Shown here: positions 8,112-18,200 of the stretch, in pieces
How the letters are laid out: the number at the start of each line of letters is the position of its first letter
How positions within the stretch are numbered: the stretch's first letter is position 1
DNA from: Paenibacillus jilunlii
GTDB taxonomy: Bacteria > Bacillota > Bacilli > Paenibacillales > Paenibacillaceae
Direction: 5' to 3'
DNA length: 64,000 nt
NCBI RefSeq assembly: GCF_900102965.1
Contig: NZ_FNGM01000009.1
Location: 172,225 to 236,224, forward strand
Position numbers and translations under genes: made by a program
The notes under the pieces: model-generated
The model's database searches: none
Seen by the model: the letters and a program-made list of their open reading frames with translations, nothing else
What the model was told of the DNA's origin: nothing

Positions 8112-8906
8112 TTACCGGTGGATACCCCGCTGCCGCATCCCCTCAAACAGCAGGATGGTAGCCGCCATAGCAGCGTTGAGCGATTCGGCCCGGCCGGCCA
8201 TCGGGATGATAATGCTCTTGTCGACGAGGGCGGCCGTCTGCAGCGAGATGCCCTGGCCTTCACTGCCGATCAGCAGCCACTGGCTGCCGTGAAAATCATG
8301 GGTGTAGCAGGATTCCACCCCCGTCAGCGAAGTGCTTACCACAAGAACACCCCGCTCCCGGGCCTGCGGCAGAATATCGCTTAGGACCCCCTCCACTACC
8401 GGGAGATGGAACATAGAGCCCATCGTGGAACGTATGGTCTTGGGGTTGTACAGATCGGCGCAGCCTTTGCCGAGGATTACTCCGTCCGCGCCTGCGGCAT
8501 CCGCGCTGCGGATGATCGTTCCCACGTTGCCGGGGTCCTGGACCCCGTCCAGCACCATAACCCAGCTATCCGGCTTCCCAAGGATGGCTTCCAGTCCCTG
8601 CTGCTCCTTGCGCACAATGGCAAACACTGGCTGCGGTGTGCCCGTGCTGCTGCATTTAGCGATGACCGCCGCCGAAACGCCGATCACTTCCATGCCCTGC
8701 ACAGTCTGAAGCAGCGGCTTCAGTTCCGCAGGCATACCTTTATCCAGATCATAGGCCAGGCATTCCACATCGGCTTCAGCCAGCAAAGCCTCCTGCACGA
8801 GGTGGATCCCTTCGATGATATACTTGCCCGCTTTGTCGCGGTGCTTTTTCTCCTGCAGTCCGGCCCACTCTTTTACCCGCGTATTTTGGGGTGACATAAT
8901 CTCCAT
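8112..8906 (-). CDS. TrmH (SpoU) family RNA 2'-O-methyltransferase
   Basis: This 264-residue protein has an N-terminal substrate-binding domain (KYIIEGIHLVQEAL, about residues 27-40) and a C-terminal SPOUT methylase fold. The three family motifs are NVGTIIRSADAAGADGVIL (about 132-150), LLIGSEGQGIS (about 212-222) and IPMAGRAESLNAAMAATILL (about 234-253). Members transfer a methyl group from S-adenosylmethionine to the ribose of a guanosine or related base in rRNA or tRNA. B. subtilis YsgA, which also lies near sspI, is the likely counterpart. The specific RNA target cannot be read from the sequence. Confidence 0.9.
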   Translation of the reverse strand: MEIMSPQNTRVKEWAGLQEKKHRDKAGKYIIEGIHLVQEALLAEADVECLAYDLDKGMPAELKPLLQTVQGMEVIGVSAAVIAKCSSTGTPQPVFAIVRKEQQGLEAILGKPDSWVMVLDGVQDPGNVGTIIRSADAAGADGVILGKGCADLYNPKTIRSTMGSMFHLPVVEGVLSDILPQARERGVLVVSTSLTGVESCYTHDFHGSQWLLIGSEGQGISLQTAALVDKSIIIPMAGRAESLNAAMAATILLFEGMRQRGIHR

Positions 8907-8935
8907 AAAGTCCTACCTTTCTGTTCCTGCCCTGC

Positions 8936-9598
8936 CTATTGATACGCCATTTCCAGCTTGGTCAGATTGTCCTTCCGGCCAACGATAACCAGTACATCCC
9001 CTTCGGCCAGCCGGTCCTCGGCTCTTGGAGAGATATTCATTTCCTCGCCCCGGCGGATCGCCATGACATTACAGCCGTATTTGGCACGGATATTCAGCTC
9101 CTGCAGATTTTTGCCCAGCATCGTTCCGGAGACCTTCATATCCAGAATGCTGTAATCCGGCGACAGCTCGATATAATCAAGAATATTGGGCGAAGCCAGA
9201 TGATGCGCCACCCGCATGCCCATATCCCGTTCAGGATAGATTACTTTGTCTGCGCCAATTTTGCTGAGCACCTTGCCGTGCAGCTCGCTTTTGGCCTTGA
9301 CCAGAATCGCCGGTACGCCCAGGTCCTTCAGAATCAGCGTCGTTAGAATGCTGGCTTGAATATCTTCCCCAATCGCCACCACAACCACATCAAAGTTGCG
9401 GATGCCCAGTGCGCGCAGCGCCTCTTCATCGGTGGAGTCTGCGGATACGGCATGGGTTACAATGCCCGAGATTTCCTGCGTGCGCTGCTCGTCAGCATCG
9501 ATCGCCAGCACATCGAACCCCATACCGCTGAGTGCTTTGGCGACACTTGAGCCGAAACGTCCCATTCCGATAACGGCGTATTGTTTTTTTGCAGCCAT
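8936..9598 (-). CDS. ktrC: K+ channel gating subunit, TrkA/KtrC type
   Basis: This 220-residue cytosolic protein has an RCK_N Rossmann domain beginning YAVIGMGRFGSSVAKAL (the GxGxxG NAD/ATP-binding loop) and the acidic end of strand 2 in VLAIDADEQR. An RCK_C domain occupies about residues 135-218. Length and layout match KtrA/KtrC, which gate the membrane pore KtrB/KtrD. No pore gene is adjacent, which resembles the orphan ktrC arrangement. ATG at 9598 is preferred over the longer frame because GGGAGG lies 7 nt upstream and the longer form adds no conserved residues. The A or C assignment is inference. Confidence 0.88.
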   Translation of the reverse strand: MAAKKQYAVIGMGRFGSSVAKALSGMGFDVLAIDADEQRTQEISGIVTHAVSADSTDEEALRALGIRNFDVVVVAIGEDIQASILTTLILKDLGVPAILVKAKSELHGKVLSKIGADKVIYPERDMGMRVAHHLASPNILDYIELSPDYSILDMKVSGTMLGKNLQELNIRAKYGCNVMAIRRGEEMNISPRAEDRLAEGDVLVIVGRKDNLTKLEMAYQ

Positions 9599-9632
9599 AT
9601 CTGTACCTCCCGTAGCAATTTGCATCTCACAC

Positions 9633-9661
9633 AGTATAGCATAAGCCCACCCAAACTTGAA
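9633..9661 (-). promoter_or_regulatory. promoter of the ktrC-like gene
   Basis: TTCAAG (9656-9661) and TATACT (9633-9638) lie 17 bp apart on the minus strand, about 35 bp upstream of the chosen ATG. The -10 is strong and the -35 weak. Confidence 0.5.
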
Positions 9662-9782
9662 TTTCCCCTGCACTTTCAGGGCACATTATAACGAGGCAAT
9701 AGAAGCTGATCTGTAGAATGTAATCTGGGCGGCCAGCAGCCTCTCCGGATGAATAACCACTATATTGAAGGAGGCACGACTC

Positions 9783-10019
9783 ATGCCGGTTACCATTGAT
9801 TTGCGCCAGGCGATTATCCATAAGGTGCACGGACAGTCTGAAGCCGACCTGCGGGAGATGATTGAAGGCTCGGTAGACGGGCCGGAAGCGGCGCTCCCTG
9901 GACTTGGCGCTGTATTCGAAATGATGTGGAAGGACCTGGATCACGCCAAGCAGGATGCACTGGTCTCGATGCTGCACAGGCATTTAGAGAAAATCACCCC
10001 CGGGTCCATTACCTCCTGA
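9783..10019 (+). CDS. sspI: small acid-soluble spore protein SspI
   Basis: A 78-residue protein matching SspI: an N-terminal IDLRQAIIHKVHGQSEADLR, a central LPGLGAVFEMMWKD, and a C-terminal HRHLEKI. SspI is a minor spore protein made in the forespore. The start at 9783 is set by AAGGAGG 7 nt upstream; an in-frame ATG at 9765 lies before that site. It is divergent from the ktrC-like gene and lies close to the TrmH-family gene, as sspI and ysgA do in B. subtilis. A forespore sigma-G promoter is expected from the family, but I could not assign one. Confidence 0.9.
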   Translation: MPVTIDLRQAIIHKVHGQSEADLREMIEGSVDGPEAALPGLGAVFEMMWKDLDHAKQDALVSMLHRHLEKITPGSITS

Positions 10020-10043
10020 GGAAGCGGGAACGTATGGAACCAG

Positions 10044-10088
10044 AAAACCTCCGCTATCTACGGTGCAGCCGTAGGGCGGAGGTTTTTT
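10044..10088. terminator. terminator between sspI and prfC
   Basis: An 11-bp stem, AAAACCTCCGC against GCGGAGGTTTT, is followed by further T on the plus strand. A second short stem lies in the loop. It separates the convergent sspI and prfC genes and can serve both. Confidence 0.8.
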
Positions 10089-10129
10089 CGCAAAGCTTAT
10101 TTCTTATTCGCGGCGAGATGTCCGGTTAC

Positions 10130-11716
10130 TCAAGGAGCAGTTTCCAGGAACTTCGCGGACGGGTTTTTCTCCATGGCGGTACGCATCGCGTATTCGTTCT
10201 CGAAGAGCACCACATAGTTGCCTTTCTTATCCGTAACAAGTGTGGAGTTGATGCGGAACTTGCCCGGGTCCGGCTTGTTCTCATCCACAATCCAGCGTGC
10301 AAACTGGTAGCTCATCCGCTGCAGCTGCACGTCCACGCCATACTCGCCTTTCATACGGTATTCGAAGACCTCGAATTGCAGCTGTCCGACTACGCCCAGC
10401 AGAATATCGTCGAAGTTGACCGTGCGGAACACCTGAATCATGCCCTCCTCGGTCAGCTGGTCGATCCCTTTCTGGAACTGCTTCGATTTCAGGGCGTTTT
10501 TGATGCTTACTTTGGAAAAAATCTCCGGCGAGAACGTCGGCAGCTCGTCGAACTCAATATCCCCGGCCTGGCTCAGCGTATCCCCAATGCGGAAAATACC
10601 GGGATCGAACAGCCCGATAATATCCCCCGGAAACGCCTCCTCAACAATATCCCGGTCCTGGGCCAGGAACTGCTGCGGCTGGGACAGCTTAATATCCTTG
10701 CCCGCACGCACATGCTTGACACTCATCCCGCGCTCGAACTTCCCCGACACAATCCGCAGGAAGGCGATCCGGTCGCGGTGGGCCGGGTTCATGTTCGCCT
10801 GAATTTTGAACACATAGCCGGTAAATTTCTCGTTCGTCGGTTCTACGGAACCGGCAGTACTGCGGCGCGGCTCCGGCTTCGGTGCCAGCTCCAGGAAGTT
10901 GTCCAGGAAGGTCTGCACGCCGAAATTATTAATCGCACTGCCGAAGAATACCGGTGTCAGCTCACCGCGCAGCACCTTTTCATAGTCAAAAGCATCTCCT
11001 GCCACGTCAAGCAGCTCCAGATCCTGGCACAGCTGGTCATGCAGGTATTCGCCGGCCATCTCGCGGATGATCGGGTCATTATAGCTTTCTACCTTTTGAA
11101 CCTTAATTACAGAGTGGTCGTCGCCCTGGAACAGCTCTACTTGATTTTTCATCCGGTCATATACGCCGCACAGCTCGCGTCCGCCCCCGATTGGCCAGTT
11201 CATCGGTACGGAGCGGATGCCCAGCACATTCTCCAGCTCTTCCATCAGCTCGAACGGACTTTGGCCTTCGCGGTCGAGCTTGTTGATGAATGTAAAAATC
11301 GGGATGCCCCGTTTGGCGCAGACCTGGAACAGCTTGATCGTCTGGGCTTCCACACCCTTTGCAACGTCGATCAGCATGACCGCACTGTCCGCAGCCGTTA
11401 AGGTACGGTAGGTGTCCTCACTGAAATCCTGGTGACCCGGAGTATCCAGAATATTCACCCGGTGACCCATGTAGTCAAATTGCATCACGGAGGATGTTAC
11501 CGAGATTCCGCGCTGCTTCTCAATTTCCATCCAGTCACTTGTCGCATGCTTGCTCGCTTTACGGGCCTTAACCGACCCCGCCAGGCGGATCGCGCCGCCG
11601 AACAGCAGCAGTTTCTCCGTCAATGTTGTTTTCCCCGCATCCGGGTGGGAAATGATCGCAAACGTTCTGCGTTTATCCACTTCCTGTTGCAGCTTCTGAT
11701 CCAGTGCCTTATTCAT
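10130..11716 (-). CDS. prfC: peptide chain release factor 3
   Basis: A 528-residue translational GTPase. The G1 loop is SHPDAGKTTLTEK, switch II reads LDTPGHQDFSEDT, and G4 is FINKLDRE. The C-terminal RF3 domain (about 385-520) is present. RF3 removes RF1 and RF2 from the ribosome after peptide release. ATG at 11716 has AAGGGA about 8 nt upstream and gives the usual family length; the 14-codon longer frame starts without a site. A perfect palindrome ATTTGTACAAAT lies at 11791-11802, about 75 bp upstream, with no known role. Confidence 0.95.
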   Translation of the reverse strand: MNKALDQKLQQEVDKRRTFAIISHPDAGKTTLTEKLLLFGGAIRLAGSVKARKASKHATSDWMEIEKQRGISVTSSVMQFDYMGHRVNILDTPGHQDFSEDTYRTLTAADSAVMLIDVAKGVEAQTIKLFQVCAKRGIPIFTFINKLDREGQSPFELMEELENVLGIRSVPMNWPIGGGRELCGVYDRMKNQVELFQGDDHSVIKVQKVESYNDPIIREMAGEYLHDQLCQDLELLDVAGDAFDYEKVLRGELTPVFFGSAINNFGVQTFLDNFLELAPKPEPRRSTAGSVEPTNEKFTGYVFKIQANMNPAHRDRIAFLRIVSGKFERGMSVKHVRAGKDIKLSQPQQFLAQDRDIVEEAFPGDIIGLFDPGIFRIGDTLSQAGDIEFDELPTFSPEIFSKVSIKNALKSKQFQKGIDQLTEEGMIQVFRTVNFDDILLGVVGQLQFEVFEYRMKGEYGVDVQLQRMSYQFARWIVDENKPDPGKFRINSTLVTDKKGNYVVLFENEYAMRTAMEKNPSAKFLETAP

Positions 11717-11983
11717 TGCACATATCCCTTCATATATAAATTCATGCTTCTCTTCCATTGCCGGTTACCCATCAAATCGGTGCTCTGCTCATTTGTACAA
11801 ATCCCTTCGTCGGTGAATTTGCCGTTGCCACAGTACCTTTATCGTTACATTTCCGCTTCTGTTGAAAGCATCCTTTTCAGTATAACAAAATCCGGGGAAG
11901 ATTATCTACATCTAAGCGGGGGAAGGTAAATTATCTTGAGCTGTATTAAGGTGGATTAGGTCTTATAAAAAATAGGCTGGAGC

Positions 11984-12020
11984 TGCTACGGAGAATATTT
12001 GGACTTTCGGCCGCTCTTAC
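11984..12020. repeat. partial copy of the 139-bp fold-back element
   Basis: GCTACGGAGAATATTTGGAC followed by TTTCGGCCGCTCTTA matches the first ~37 bp of the elements at 43606 and 54479. The rest is missing or too diverged to align. The stretch 11717-12348 otherwise contains only repeats and a terminator. Confidence 0.45.
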
Positions 12021-12062
12021 GCCGATTTGCAACTCATTCAAATCAAAGTTCGAGCGTGTTCA

Positions 12063-12243
12063 ATTGCATTTTGTACAGCAGATCTCCCCTAAATCGGACG
12101 AAAAACTGAAGCTATTGCACTTTGTACAGCAGAATTCCGTGAATAAGGTGTCATTTGACCCCCTCTCCCGAAATCTATTGCACGAAATACAGCAGAATGC
12201 GATTTGCCGCAGATAAATGAACTTTCTATTGCACAAAGTACAA
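12063..12243. repeat. four spaced copies of ATTGCAC..GTACAGCAGA
   Basis: A ~20-bp unit, best ATTGCACTTTGTACAGCAGA, begins at 12063, 12114, 12177 and 12228. Steps are 51, 63 and 51 bp. The third copy reads GAAATACAGCAGA, and the fourth is cut short after GTACA. The intervening sequence is not conserved. Minus-strand frames over this region give Cys-rich text that follows from the repeat and is unlikely to be a gene. Confidence 0.6.
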
Positions 12244-12286
12244 TCATACAGCCCAAAAAGCAATATAGTTTTTCATTATTCGCTCA

Positions 12287-12317
12287 GAATCCCCCTGCAG
12301 CCTCTGCAGGGGGATTC
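12287..12317. terminator. hairpin downstream of zwf
   Basis: A perfect 14-bp stem (GAATCCCCCTGCAG against CTGCAGGGGGATTC) with a 3-nt loop lies 32 bp past the zwf stop. The T run on the minus strand is weak. Confidence 0.55.
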
Positions 12318-12348
12318 TTTGCACACTATATATTATTTACACAATGAA

Positions 12349-13899
12349 TTAAATGTTAGCCTGCCACACCACATTGTCCTCATCCTGTCCGTTGACAGGC
12401 CACCAGTGGAAGCCTTCACGGGCCAGCAGCTGATCGGCTTCAACCGGACCCCAGGAGCCAGCCGGATAGGAGGCCAGATCGCCGGTGCCTTCCCTCCAAG
12501 CCTGAGCAATACGGTCCACAAAAGACCAGGCCGACGAGACTTCATCCCAACGGGTGAAGTAGGTCGAATCGCCGCGTGCCGCATCATGCAGTAGACGCTC
12601 ATAAGCCTCTGGCGAGTTAATGCCTACCATGCAGCTCTGGCAGAAGTCCATGGCGAGCGGCTGGATTTCCGACTCCGAGCCCGGCTTCTTGGCGTTGATC
12701 TTCACGTAAATGCCTTCCATCGGATTCACGCGAATGACGAGGAGGTTTGGTTCGAGCTTATGCTTTTGACCTAAATAGACGTTGGTCGGCATACCCTTGA
12801 ACTCCACTACCACTTCCGTTGTCTTCACAGGGAGACGTTTGCCGGTGCGGATATAGAACGGTACACCCGCCCAGCGGAAATTGTCCACAAACACACGGGC
12901 CGCAAAATACGTCTCCGTATTCGACTCCGGATCAACCTTGTCTTCCTGGCGGTAAGCCGGGAGGGTTTTGCCTTTGTAGAGGCCTTGCGTATATTGTCCG
13001 CGCACCACATTCTCATGAACTTCCTCCGAGGAAGCGTAAGGCCGCAGTGAACGAAGCACTTTGACCTTCTCATCACGGATATCTTCAGCCAAGAGACGGC
13101 TTGGCGGTTCCATCGCGATCATTGTCAGCAGCTGCAGCATATGGTTCTGCCCCATATCGCGCAACGCACCGGCATGGTCATAATATCCGCCGCGTTCTTC
13201 TACACCGACGGTTTCACCGAGAGTAATCTGGATGTTGGCAATATGCTTGTTGTTCCAGAGCGGCTCGAAGAAGGCATTGGCGAACCGGATGACTTCAATG
13301 TTCTGCACCATTTCTTTGCCCAGGTAATGGTCAATCCGGTAAATTTCTTCTTCCTTAAACACCTGCCGGATCTGCTCGTTCAGCTGTTCTGCGGATTCCA
13401 GATTGTAGCCGAACGGCTTCTCGATGACGAGACGGTTCCAGCCCCGGGTCTGCAGCATGCCGCCAGCCTTGAGGTTGAACGAGACACTGCCGAACAGCTC
13501 GGGAGCGAGGGCGAGATAGAACATCCGGTTGCCCGGAATCCGGAACTTCTCTTCCAGTGCTTCAGTCTGCGCGTTCAGCTCACGGAAGCCTTCAATATTG
13601 TTGATGTCCAAAGACTTGTATTCAAAATGCTGTACGAACTCATTCCATTCGGCTGCATCTCCCGCTTGGTAGCGGCAGAATTCCTGAATCGATTCCTTCA
13701 CATCTTCACGGAATTCTTCTTGGGTACGGGGACGCCGAGCCACGCCAATGACCGCGAAATCATGGGTTAGCTTGCCTTCACGGTACAAACTGTAAATCGC
13801 CGGGAAAAGCTTGCGGCGGGCCAGATCTCCGGTTGCCCCAAAGATAAAGAATACAGCACCGGGTGTATGCAGTGCATCAAGGGTTTGATTTTCAGCCAT
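12349..13899 (-). CDS. zwf: glucose-6-phosphate 1-dehydrogenase
   Basis: A 516-residue enzyme of the oxidative pentose phosphate pathway, oxidising glucose 6-phosphate with NADP+ to 6-phosphogluconolactone. The N-terminal dinucleotide loop reads FIFGATGDLARRKLFPAIY. The substrate signature RIDHYLGKEMVQN (about residue 192-205) carries the catalytic His and Lys region. Length is normal. GAGGAG precedes the ATG. It stands alone rather than next to gnd or opcA. A Fur-like box overlaps its promoter region, which would be unusual regulation for this gene. Confidence 0.96.
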   Translation of the reverse strand: MAENQTLDALHTPGAVFFIFGATGDLARRKLFPAIYSLYREGKLTHDFAVIGVARRPRTQEEFREDVKESIQEFCRYQAGDAAEWNEFVQHFEYKSLDINNIEGFRELNAQTEALEEKFRIPGNRMFYLALAPELFGSVSFNLKAGGMLQTRGWNRLVIEKPFGYNLESAEQLNEQIRQVFKEEEIYRIDHYLGKEMVQNIEVIRFANAFFEPLWNNKHIANIQITLGETVGVEERGGYYDHAGALRDMGQNHMLQLLTMIAMEPPSRLLAEDIRDEKVKVLRSLRPYASSEEVHENVVRGQYTQGLYKGKTLPAYRQEDKVDPESNTETYFAARVFVDNFRWAGVPFYIRTGKRLPVKTTEVVVEFKGMPTNVYLGQKHKLEPNLLVIRVNPMEGIYVKINAKKPGSESEIQPLAMDFCQSCMVGINSPEAYERLLHDAARGDSTYFTRWDEVSSAWSFVDRIAQAWREGTGDLASYPAGSWGPVEADQLLAREGFHWWPVNGQDEDNVVWQANI

Positions 13900-13929
13900 G
13901 GCTCCTCATCTCTCTGTATGTAATATAGT

Positions 13930-13944
13930 TGACAATCATTCTCA
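13930..13944. promoter_or_regulatory. possible Fur box upstream of zwf
   Basis: TGACAAT-C-ATTCTCA matches the 7-1-7 consensus TGATAAT-N-ATTATCA at 12 of 14 positions. It lies 31-45 bp upstream of the zwf ATG, where it would cover the core promoter. The remainder of 13945-14357 shows no gene and only weak dyads. Confidence 0.45.
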
Positions 13945-14357
13945 ACGCCGGACAGTTCATAAAAAACGTATGACGGCGTGATGTCATTTTATCATATTCG
14001 CTCTAAGGATGCTATCACATTTCTGACAGTTTTTCTCGGGATTTCGCAAATTTCCATTACTCTTTCTTATCTGTTTATGCGCTCCCGCTTATAGGACTAT
14101 GAAGCCTGCCACTCACACACATATTATAACCTCCTGCCAAAGGCTCCGCAACGCAGAACCCGCTTGTAGAGTTTTCGACCGGAATACCCGCTCTAACCTC
14201 TAAAATACCACAACACAGTATGCCTAACTTTCATCAATTTGCATTACAAGCATAACTAAAGCCGTCCACAGGATATTAAATCCGCGCAACGGCTTATCTG
14301 AAAATTATAGTCTGGCACAAGTTCTGGCAAGATCCCTTCAGCTTGTATTTTACATGC

Positions 14358-15314
<957 letters not shown>

Positions 15315-15374
15315 CTATCCGGTCTAGTAATCTACTAAACAGGATAACCAGGAAGAAAGATTATATACCTTCAG

Positions 15375-16037
15375 CTATTCTGCAAGTCCGTTTTTATAGG
15401 CATAAATAGCCGCCTGGGTGCGATCCTCCACACCCAGCTTGGCGAGAATATTCGTCACATGGAATTTCACAGTCTTAATGCCGATGATCAGCTGGTCGGC
15501 AATATCCTGGTTGGATCTGCCCTGAGCCAGCAGCTTGAGCACTTCCATCTCGCGTTCAGTAAGCTCCTTGTAGGCTGGTGCTTCACTGCTTTTGGCATTG
15601 GAGCGGAACCGGTTCATCATTTTGGAGGCGACCTGCGACTCCAGCACGGACTGGCCTCTTGCGGCTGCACGGATCGCATCCGCCACTTCGCTGGCCCGCG
15701 AGGTCTTCAGCAGATAGCTGAATGCGCCGGCCTCAATCACCGGATACATTTTCTCATCGTCCAGATAGCTGGTCAGCACAATGACTTTGCAGTCCGGGTA
15801 CAGCTTCAGAAGCTGCCTCGTTGTTTCAATCCCGTCCATGCCATCCATCACCAGATCCATCAGGACCACATCTGGGTTGTATTCCTGGGCAAGCCGGATG
15901 CCTTCTTCTCCGCTTCCGGCCTCTCCTACCACTTCTATTCCATCCTCGGTGCCGAGCACCGCGGCAAGACCAATCCGGACCATTTCGTGATCGTCTACAA
16001 GCAGTACTTTAATCGCTTCCGCTTCTTCCATCTCCAT
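15375..16037 (-). CDS. liaR: response regulator LiaR
   Basis: A 220-residue NarL-family regulator. The receiver has [13 protein letters not shown] and the phosphoacceptor Asp in [13 protein letters not shown], then VIVLTSY and SYLLKTS. The LuxR helix-turn-helix reads [20 protein letters not shown] with [20 protein letters not shown]. The order liaF-liaS-liaR and the adjacent psp genes identify it. LiaR activates envelope stress genes when cell-wall antibiotics disturb the membrane. It follows liaS by 14 bp; the start is the first ATG, with GGAGG about 10 nt upstream. Confidence 0.92.
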   Translation of the reverse strand: MEMEEAEAIKVLLVDDHEMVRIGLAAVLGTEDGIEVVGEAGSGEEGIRLAQEYNPDVVLMDLVMDGMDGIETTRQLLKLYPDCKVIVLTSYLDDEKMYPVIEAGAFSYLLKTSRASEVADAIRAAARGQSVLESQVASKMMNRFRSNAKSSEAPAYKELTEREMEVLKLLAQGRSNQDIADQLIIGIKTVKFHVTNILAKLGVEDRTQAAIYAYKNGLAE

Positions 16038-16051
16038 GGCACCCGTTCCTC

Positions 16052-17086
16052 CTATTCATTGACTAATGGTACAGTAATCTCGATCCGCATGCCTTTACCC
16101 GGGGCGGTAATGAACTGGATCGAGCCCCCGGTCTCGTTAATCCGCTCCTGCATGTTCGACAGGCCGTAGGATGTCTGCTTGCTCTCATCCATCTCGAAGC
16201 CGACCCCGTCATCCCGCAGGGTGAGCCGGACGGTATCGCCCCGGCGGTGCAGCCGGATCTCCATCTTTTCCGCCTTAGCGTGGCGGAGGGTGTTGGAGAT
16301 CGCTTCCTGCACGATGCGGAACAAGTGATTCTCCACACCCTTCAACAGCTGCACATCCGGGTCCATTTCGAATACGATGTCGATCGGAATCTTGATCTCC
16401 AGCTCCTTGATCAGCTCCTGAAGTCCCTCCCGCAGCCCTTTGCCCTCCAGATAGACCGGACGCAGGTGCAGCAGCAGCGCGCGCATCTCGGACTGGGCAA
16501 CGGCCGACATCTCTTCAATCAGCGCAATTTGCCGCTGTGCCTTGTCAAAATCCTTTTCCAGGGTCCGTCCTACCGCTGTTGCCGTCATGGAGATGGCGAA
16601 CAGCTGCTGGGACACGGCATCGTGCAGTTCCCGGGCCAACCGCTGCCGTTCTTCCATAATTGCGGATACACGGGCCTGCTCGGCCAGCTTGGCATTGTTG
16701 GTGGAGAGCCGCTGCAGCGTGTTCACCTGGTTCTCCCATTTGCCGCTGATCCGGCTGAGCTGCCCGCTGAGCCTGCCCAGCTCATCATTGCCAAGATCCG
16801 GCATAGCCGGAGTCAGATTTCCTTTTTCCCAGGCCACCAGGGTAGCCCGCAGCCGCTCCAGCTTCCGTTTGGTGCGAAACCCCTGGTAGAAGCCAAAAAC
16901 AATACCGAACACCACAGGCAATAGAATCAGCGTGACCGCTGTTCTTACGCCGATTTTCCAATCCTCAAACGGCTGCAAATATCCATATGTATACATAATG
17001 TACAGGATAACGAGCAGCATGACCAAAGAGAACAGAGCCCCCTCACCCATGCTGCGCGTAACCATATTGCTGCTTTTTTTGCCCAT
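16052..17086 (-). CDS. liaS: sensor histidine kinase LiaS
   Basis: A 344-residue kinase with two N-terminal helices ([20 protein letters not shown] and a second at about 49-68), a HAMP-like linker with [13 protein letters not shown], and a HisKA_3 box [20 protein letters not shown], phospho-His near residue 155. The ATPase shows LRDDGVGF and [10 protein letters not shown]. The sensing loop between the helices is only about ten residues, as in intramembrane-sensing kinases. It is the middle gene of liaF-liaS-liaR. Confidence 0.92.
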   Translation of the reverse strand: MGKKSSNMVTRSMGEGALFSLVMLLVILYIMYTYGYLQPFEDWKIGVRTAVTLILLPVVFGIVFGFYQGFRTKRKLERLRATLVAWEKGNLTPAMPDLGNDELGRLSGQLSRISGKWENQVNTLQRLSTNNAKLAEQARVSAIMEERQRLARELHDAVSQQLFAISMTATAVGRTLEKDFDKAQRQIALIEEMSAVAQSEMRALLLHLRPVYLEGKGLREGLQELIKELEIKIPIDIVFEMDPDVQLLKGVENHLFRIVQEAISNTLRHAKAEKMEIRLHRRGDTVRLTLRDDGVGFEMDESKQTSYGLSNMQERINETGGSIQFITAPGKGMRIEITVPLVNE

Positions 17087-17125
17087 GCCGGGAAGCTCTC
17101 CTTCTTGGTTAAGTGTCAGGGCCGC

Positions 17126-17773
17126 TTAGTCTGCCCGCACATCCAGGTCACCCATTAGATAAGAAATATTAAATTTCACTTTCTGCTCACAGCTGTCGTA
17201 GTTAGCCGACTTCCAGTTCAACCGGTTCAGCATACCCGTATCGCGGTGGCTCCCGAACTCAATAGAGCCGAACAGCACGAAAGCCTCGATCTCCACCCCG
17301 TAATCCTCGGACAGATGAATATCCGTGTCGCCAAAAATCCCCTGGAACAGCATCACCGTCTCCCGGTCCTCTGCCATTGCCAGCGACAAATCAATATCTG
17401 CCTCCCCCAGCACATGCCAGGCACTCAGGCTGCGCATGACCCAAGGTGACAGATCCCAGTCAAATCTGGACGAGAAGCTTTGCTTCTGCATAAACCCGCC
17501 CCTGCGCTGCATCCGTCTGGATTTCACAAAAAACATCCCCAGAGAGATCAGGCAAATTCCGAGCACCAGCAGCAGATGATCCAGCATCAGCAGCACGGCC
17601 CCAACCCCCAGGAGCTTATACCCCTGTTTGACCTTGCCCGACGTTGTCCGGTAAATCCCGAGCAGCAGGAACAGAAGCGCGACAATGGAGAAAAATCCGA
17701 GCCATCTGCCAAATATCATTAAGCAGCCGACGCCGATCAGTCCAATGGCAATCATACGGTTCCGTTTATCCAT
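17126..17773 (-). CDS. liaF: LiaF-like inhibitor of the Lia system
   Basis: A 215-residue protein with about four hydrophobic helices in the first half and a soluble C-terminal domain of the cell-wall-active antibiotics response family (GEADIDLSLAMAED, GDTDIHLSEDYGVEIEAFVL, ISYLMGDLDVR). LiaF keeps LiaS inactive without stress. ATG at 17773 is chosen because GGAGGTG lies 6 nt upstream; the frame extends 28 codons further without a site. It lies 40 bp ahead of liaS and starts the regulatory operon. Confidence 0.88.
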   Translation of the reverse strand: MDKRNRMIAIGLIGVGCLMIFGRWLGFFSIVALLFLLLGIYRTTSGKVKQGYKLLGVGAVLLMLDHLLLVLGICLISLGMFFVKSRRMQRRGGFMQKQSFSSRFDWDLSPWVMRSLSAWHVLGEADIDLSLAMAEDRETVMLFQGIFGDTDIHLSEDYGVEIEAFVLFGSIEFGSHRDTGMLNRLNWKSANYDSCEQKVKFNISYLMGDLDVRAD

Positions 17774-17935
17774 TTCGCACCTCCTATATGTTTTGCGGAG
17801 CAAAACTCTCTTCGTAAGCATGTTATAACTGTATTTCCTACCATTAAAAAGTCCCAAATTTGCTCAAAAGTCAAGCTAATTGTACTCTCTACACTTAAAA
17901 AGACTGCAATTCAGTAAATAAGCGATTTTAGCCGA

Positions 17936-18012
17936 TTTTAACTGCACAAAATACATTTTACGTTAAAAGCACAGGGTTCCCCACCCTTTTAACTGCAGAA
18001 AATACAATTAGC
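17936..18012. repeat. two copies of TTTTAACTGCA.AAAATACA, 51 bp apart
   Basis: TTTTAACTGCACAAAATACA begins at 17936 and TTTTAACTGCAGAAAATACA at 17987. The copies are separated by exactly 51 bp. A weaker ACTGCAA match lies 38 bp before. The interval 17774-18200 contains these repeats and a terminator but no gene. Confidence 0.5.
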
Positions 18013-18112
18013 TAGGATGTCTTAAAAGCTAGATGGGGTCTATCTGTGGTTCAACCTAACATTGAATTGCAGGGTTCATAAGGTTCTGCAGCGTTGCCCG
18101 CATCCCGCTATA

Positions 18113-18152
18113 AAAGCCATACCGGTATGGAAGATCCATACCGTATGGCTTT
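18113..18152 (-). terminator. terminator of the psp/lia operon
   Basis: A long stem-loop pairs AAAGCCATAC-C-GGTATGG with CCATACC-G-TATGGCTTT around a 5-nt loop. It lies 48 bp past the last pspA gene, and CTTTTA follows on the minus strand. Confidence 0.6.
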
Positions 18153-18200
18153 ACCTTGATCAGCATATCATATCTGCCTATTGTTTAGGAACAGGCTTTA

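Noticed and set aside
9926..11401. 491-residue plus-strand reading frame opposite prfC
   Set aside because: It is the antisense shadow of a high-GC conserved gene and matches no family by eye.
12060..12263. Cys-rich small protein on the minus strand
   Set aside because: The CCTKCN-like text is a translation of the repeated GTACAGCAGA motif and has no start context.
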